Shown here: positions 58,705 through 64,000 of the stretch, in pieces
How positions within the stretch are numbered: the stretch's first letter is position 1
How the letters are laid out: every line of letters starts with the position of its first letter
Translations under genes and position numbers: made by a program
Assembly (NCBI GenBank): GCA_028023455.1
Contig: JAQFVV010001073.1
Span: 1 to 64,000, forward strand
Origin: Epiperipatus broadwayi
Lineage: Eukaryota > Onychophora > Udeonychophora > Euonychophora > Peripatidae
DNA length: 64,000 nucleotides
Direction: 5' to 3'
The notes under the pieces: generated by a model
Database searches by the model: none
The model's input: the letters and a program-made list of their open reading frames with translations, nothing else
What the model was told of the DNA's origin: nothing

Positions 58705-59671
58705 CACCTGGGTCTCGTTTTATGCAATATATAGGTTCCACAGAAAACCTGCATTAAAAAAATTGCACAAAAATAGACTTAATTTATCTTGAAAAATGGA
58801 GGATAGGTGCTGTAATTTTCAGAATTCACATAAAAGCAAAGCAACAAAGAAAAATTACTTTAAAATTCGCATTAAAAAAAATAAGCAAATAAAGTATGAC
58901 TAATAAAAAATTTCAAATATTTGAAAAAAATTAATACAAGACAAACTTTTTTTATTAACTACAATATTTAATTTTACATTTTTCATACATAATTTAATTA
59001 TTACCGCTAGCATTCATTTGTAAACTGGAAAGAAATCAGATTCGATGTGATGTAATGTATTGTAGCTTCTCCTTAAACGAAGTCAAGAATCTCTCAGCAA
59101 TTATTCCCAGAGAAACCTGTTAGTAACTTTATTTTTATTCGTGATGTGATGTACAATTAGCGCCACTTTCAGTCTTATGCTGTGTTAATGTTTTTCTGTT
59201 TCTATATTTAAAAAATGAGATTGAAATCAAAACAAAAAGATTATACATTATCATTAGAAAGATTATTTTGTTTATAAAATTTTCATTTTTTATTTTAAAA
59301 ATCTAAAAGATTATTTATTTCTGTTATATATAACAAAATATACGTTTTAAAAGTTTAATTTTTTAAATATTTATTGTGATATTTTTATATATAAGTATAA
59401 ATCTATTATTATTATTTGCTCATTAGTATAAATAGGTTATTTACATAGAAGCTAAAATTCTAAATACAGCTTCAGGCCATATTCATGTTAGCTGCTAATA
59501 TAATGATATATTTTGAAAAAAAAAGTATTTCAAGTGAAAATAAGTTATTAATAATTTAAATTTTTTGATATCTAATAAATATAGTGAAATATGAAAGATA
59601 TTAAGAAGAAACATGAATCGCATAACTTCAAAATTGCATTAAAATAATCCGCATAAAACAAGACCCATGTG
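58705..59671. mobile_element. MITE with Tc1/mariner (pogo/Tigger-like) ends
   Basis: Terminal inverted repeats of about 22 bp: CACCTGGGTCTCGTTTTATG on the left, and CACATGGGTCTTGTTTTATG read from the right on the other strand. Each is followed inward by GC and then ATAT/GGAT-like bases. Flanked by TA on both sides (58703-58704, 59672-59673), the Tc1/mariner target duplication. 967 bp, AT-rich, no transposase frame. The ends resemble pogo/Tigger-like elements; that sub-assignment is from memory of the family. Confidence 0.65.
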
Positions 59672-59869
59672 TAATTAAAAATGGTGTATTTAAATCTGAA
59701 ATAAATTTAAAATTTATTTGTAATTACTTTATTTGATAGAAAACCAAGTGTTAATGAAATCTTAGATTAGGAAAATAAATGATAAGCATTTTGCTTTTCT
59801 GACAAAGAAAGTAATTGTAAGCATTTGCATTAGATAATGGTAAGAAATTATAGTCTGGCTTCTTTCATA

Positions 59870-60650
59870 TTCCCTATATTTATCCAAACCATCTTATACA
59901 ACCAATGCACAGGGCCACATACATATGGAAAAGATAAATGATCTCCAATACCTGCATTTTATGCTGAAGCAGCACTCATCAGTTGGTCCAGATCACAATT
60001 ACTCATGCATATATACAATCAGTGCTATGTTTATATTAAGATAGCAAACCTTCAAACTTTAATTGACAAGCTTCAATCTTCTCCACTCTCCAACTCTTCA
60101 GCCATTCATTTCATGGAGAATCTGAAAATGGTTTGCTCAAAGCCATTGTTGATGCCAATATTATTGTTATATTCATGGTGACCTTAACTCAATCTGACCC
60201 CTTGCACATAGGATCTTAATATGTCCACTTAATTATACAAAAACTGGATGGGCAGAATACAGGCTGAATGTGTAATATTTAAATATATGTAATTTGTCCA
60301 TACTAAACTTAATTTTTAGCCTGATTCATCTCTCCCTTTTTTTGTACAACTAAATGAACCTGTTAAGGTTCTACATGTGAGGGATTATATTGATTTAAAA
60401 TTAAGTTGGATATGACAATAATCAACAAGAGCATTCAGCATTCAATCCTCACATTTTTAATGAAATGGGACACTGATTGTTTATATGCATGGAAGATTGT
60501 GATCTGGTGTAACTGTAAGTGCTGGTCCAGCACAAATGACATATATTGGTGATTTATTTTCACATGCATGTGGGCATGTGTAAGGTGAGATTGGTAAATG
60601 TAATGAGCAGGAAAGTCTGAGTTCATGCCCATTATAAGACATATATTGGA
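59870..60650. repeat. Family D relic, inverted halves
   Basis: Antisense part 59900-60300 has a minus-strand hammerhead with core CTGATGA (59976-59982), perfect stem II GTGCTG-CTT-CAGCAT (G-U base), but AAAA in place of GAAA. Sense part 60476-60650 has CTGTAAG in place of the core. The middle includes ctcaatctgaccccttg, shared with the start of the 52162 insertion on the opposite strand. Confidence 0.6.
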
Positions 60651-62870
60651 AAAATCTGGTTGTGAGTCTGCTTTACACACCATAGATGGTTTGCAATGGT
60701 CCTGTGTGACTCACTTATGAGGCTGAGTTCATTCAAATCAAGATCAGAAAATAAGTTAATAAAGCCAAATACTAAGTGTGTGTGGACTTTAAAAATGATC
60801 TATCTTAACACCAGTGTACTAAAACATAATGGTATGCGGAATCCAACTCTTTCAATTTTCATTAAAAATAAAAAGGCATTATATTTAAAGAGAGGACAAA
60901 AATGAGAAAAAATTCAAATTGTGTTTTTTTAATTATATTTAATTAATTGTTTAACGTGGTAGAGTTACATAAATTAAAATTAGTCAGGTTTATTAAACTT
61001 TAAGAAAAAGTAAAGTTGCAACACTTTTTTAAAAAAATTAGAATATTTGTGCATAAGAAAAAATTTTGTTTGATTATTAGCAGATAACCATATCTGTAAA
61101 AACAGTAGACGGTTAAGATATTTCTTTTATAATTAACTAATTAAAATTTAAACAGATAAAAAACAAGTCTAAAATAAAACTTTTGTTAATTTGTCTGCAA
61201 ATGTCTGATTTCATATATCCAAAATTGGTTGATTATATTTCACACTTCTTTTTTCTTTGTGCCTGAAGTTGAGACAGAAAGAAGAAATGGAATTGATAAG
61301 AAGAAAATATAATTTTCTACCATAAGTTGTTGTTTAAAACCATAGTTCATAATCGTAAATAAAAAGTATCTAATATTCCAAGAGAGAAATGGAAACTAAT
61401 AATGTCTATAGAGAAATGGCCATTATGAATAAATAAATTCCACTTTAATTTGTGCTACTGCACTAATTACCAAGACGACTGGACCCCCTCCAGAACATAT
61501 TATCATGCTAACAGTTTTATTTAAATAGTGTATTATAAGGAAGAAAAGAGAAAGATAGATTACCTGTAAAGATTAAAAAAGAACTTTTATAATCAAAGCT
61601 TTCCAAAGACCTGAGCTACAGACATTTACTTAAACTTACTATTATTTCACATATTTCGTATGTTGATGAACTTAACAAAAGAAGTCTATTAAGCAAAAAA
61701 ATGGACAGGCTCTCTGTGTTATCAATCACCAGAAATTTAAGTAAATAAGCATTATTTGTGTTGTTTAAGATTAGGACCTAAAACATCTGTATACACATAC
61801 CAGAAAATTTACAAATCATACATACTTCAACTTATGAACTTTAATGAACTCTAAACTCAGAAGTGGGAGTACGGTATTTTGTTTATTGGAATGTTTATAT
61901 TCTCTAATTTCTTCATGGTTATGAATGCATTAACTTTCTGTATATTTTTTTAAAGATTATTTATATCTTTGTGTACATATGTTTTTTATTTTAATGCTAT
62001 TATATCTGTATTAAAAAGTTTCTTTATTTGTAGAAGGTAGGTACGATATTTTAAAATGTTACTTTCTTCTAGAAACCTTTGGGATAATATTTGAAAAAAA
62101 AAAACTTTTGGAATTTAGTTTTTTTAGTATTATTAAAATGTTAATTCTTATTAAAATGTCAGTCTATTTATTCCTGGCAGCACTTCAAAATAATTATAAA
62201 CTAATATAAGTGTATGCATTTGTGATTTATAAAAAAAGTAATTATCATACAGAGGTTAACAGCTAGAAATTATGTCTAAGGAAAAATAATAGTAATCATG
62301 GAGATGATTAATTTATCACATAGTATAAAATGCCATAAAATTTTAAATGGCTGACATTCATTAATTATAAATATATTTCATCATTACATGATCCATTAGC
62401 TAATCACTGCCAGAATTATGAATAAATTAATAATAGAATGTCTTCATGGTCTTAAGATGTTAGTATTGTATGAGTCATAAGGCATAAAAAAAGAAAACAT
62501 TTGGAAATTGATAGAATTGTGAATATACTAATCTTTGTGCAATTACTAACAGTTGAATGTAATTGAAAACTTAAATAAAATTAAATTTTTGGCAAGACAT
62601 TCAATATTTAATATTAGATAATGGAAATAGTCCAATACATAAATATACCTAAAATGTCATCACCACCATCCTTCAGACAAAAAATAGCCATTATTACTGA
62701 TTTTTTATAACTCAGATCATGAAATATGGTATATAAAACTGTATTATGAACATATGTACAATATTAAAAAATATATATTTGTATATCTCTATAATTGTGC
62801 TTTATGCACATGTAATGAAACTATATAGTATGGTAATTTATAATCTGACTGCTTTTGAGAAATCTAAGTT
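60651..62870. other. AT-rich, non-coding; nothing recognised
   Basis: No coding support; the 69-residue plus-strand frame at 60696-60905 is low complexity and unmatched. No repeat family identified. Confidence 0.4.
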
Positions 62871-62877
62871 CCCATAA

Positions 62878-63687
62878 TCATAGCTTATTACTAAGTGAGG
62901 AATGCTTGTAATAAAGCCTTATGCAAATTGACTGTAGCGTCAATTTTTTGGAAATGCAAAAGCAAGCTTCTCTTTTGTTTATAGTGATGGGGTCACTTAC
63001 TATAATGCAAGCTTCTTTGACTTTGTGTTTAGCATCTTTTATTTTCATGCAGATCATCTTGGCAGTTGTTGGTAGGAAGATGTGGCCTGCAGTTTTTTTA
63101 AGCTCTGCAAACATTGAGCTTTCTTTATTTTTGTTTTTAGTTATTTTATAAATATCTGTGGTGTGACACTCTAGTGGCAATATTAGCTTTAGTTTCTCCA
63201 TAGTAGGTTGTGTGGCAGTTATTATAAAGGCATATAATTTTATATATGACCTGGAGATCAGTTTGGGAGTGATTTGTTTTTGTGTTGTTAATTAGTTTTT
63301 TAGTGTCAGGTGTGAATGGAATCCAATTTTAAAGTCTTTGGAAAGTTTTCTACTAAGCTGTTTGGCTATGGAGTTAATGTATGGGAGTAGAATGCACTGT
63401 TTTCTTTCTTTAATTTGGTTATATTTTATTTTGTGGTAAAATTGGTTAACTTTTCTGTTAATGATTGCTTGTTTGTGTACCATACTTTTTAAGTCTGCCA
63501 GATATGAAAAATCAATTGTATGTGATAATTTAGAATGAAATATCTTAAAAAATGAAACAAAAAAATTACAATATTTTTCATGCTTACCCAAGCTGTTAAA
63601 ACAACAGCAAATTTTCACACCCAGTAATTCCAAATAATAAAAACTATAGTAAACAATAGATGCTAGAAAGTTATGCATGTTAATCAC
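62878..63687 (-). pseudogene. Possible Penelope-like RT connector fragment
   Basis: Frame 63292-63687 ends IKERKQCILLPYINSIAKQL, SRKLSKDFKIGFHSHLTLKN. The pattern LPY-hydrophobic, then a basic helix, then F-x-x-H-x-T-L-x-N resembles the PLE segment after RT that precedes the endonuclease. Frame 62878-63201 continues in a nearby frame but has no motif I know. Assignment rests on one short pattern, so it is tentative. Confidence 0.4.
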
Positions 63688-63689
63688 TA

Positions 63690-64000
63690 TTCAATGCCTT
63701 CTCATCAAATATTCCCAGCCCTGTTTGTAACTTATGACTTTCACGAATGAGGAGTCTTGGATCTGAAAGCAGTGCATCTGGGGTTTTGGATCTAATGCAC
63801 TTCTTAAGCACCGACTTTTTATCTTTTTGTTTAGCTATGAGACCAAAATGAAAACACAATCGAAGATTCAGATTTATATGCATATATAAACAAATTATTT
63901 CAGATTGAAAATATGTATTTTCTTTTTAAATTAATAGTTTTACTTTATAGATGCAACAAATGTAAAAGGTGGGTGCTAAGGATGAGCATTGGATCAACAT
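63690..64000. repeat. Family A relic, palindromic, cut by window end
   Basis: Left arm (aaatattcccagccctg, ttggatctgaaagcagtgca) is a worn family A monomer; the sequence then turns and 63960-64000 (aaaaggtgggtgctaagg) is its inverted copy. The hammerhead core is destroyed, but the ATCCAA stem I strand and general order remain. Confidence 0.6.

Overview
The window is AT-rich nuclear DNA from an animal, probably an invertebrate. I see no host gene, tRNA, rRNA or spliced host exon. The evidence for an animal is the element set: RTE-clade LINEs with an APE endonuclease, Penelope-like elements (PLEs) with a GIY-YIG endonuclease, a Ty3/gypsy pol relic, a Tc1/mariner-type MITE, and tandem repeats carrying hammerhead ribozymes. 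The sequence alone does not let me name the phylum. Almost all of the window is repeats nested within repeats, with (TA)n runs at many of the joins.

Layout. 24-9666 is a non-autonomous LTR retrotransposon with unusually long LTRs (about 3.2 kb) and one gag-like coiled-coil ORF. 9757-14640 holds two inverted PLE ends around a full-length but decayed RTE element (10301-14036), which is itself interrupted by a 513-bp ribozyme repeat. 15620-19930 and 23075-30783 are two copies of a non-coding TGTACCC...GGGTACA repeat, probably giant solo LTRs. The second copy carries a 2.1-kb ribozyme array and a 0.65-kb palindrome. 19945-20815 is another ribozyme array. 35078-40945 is a third ribozyme palindrome, split by a Ty3/gypsy composite. 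42481-44612 and 53536-58164 are further LTR-like repeats. 44632-45530 is an inverted PLE pair. 45531-50340 is a truncated RTE followed by a near full-length one. 50351-53345 is a near-complete PLE with direct terminal repeats and an inserted ribozyme repeat. 58705-59671 is a MITE. 62878-64000 holds a PLE-like fragment and a ribozyme-repeat relic.

The most notable system is four distinct repeat families (called A to D here) that each carry a type I hammerhead ribozyme motif with a very short or palindromic stem III. Family A has 457-bp tandem monomers; B and C have about 380-bp monomers; D is mostly palindromic. Families A, B and C also share a second hairpin far from the ribozyme. Three insertions belonging to A and D have exact 13-bp target duplications and a fourth has 14 bp. 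This fits animal retrozymes: non-autonomous RNAs that self-cleave from tandem transcripts and are thought to be copied into DNA by PLE machinery, relics of which lie in the same window. Several ribozyme cores are intact by eye; others are broken at different core positions.

The protein-coding elements are dead or near dead: RTE copies have frameshifts and deletions, the PLE has stop codons and an insertion, and the gypsy pol lacks RT. The first LTR element has near-identical LTRs and an open ORF, so it is the youngest-looking large insertion.
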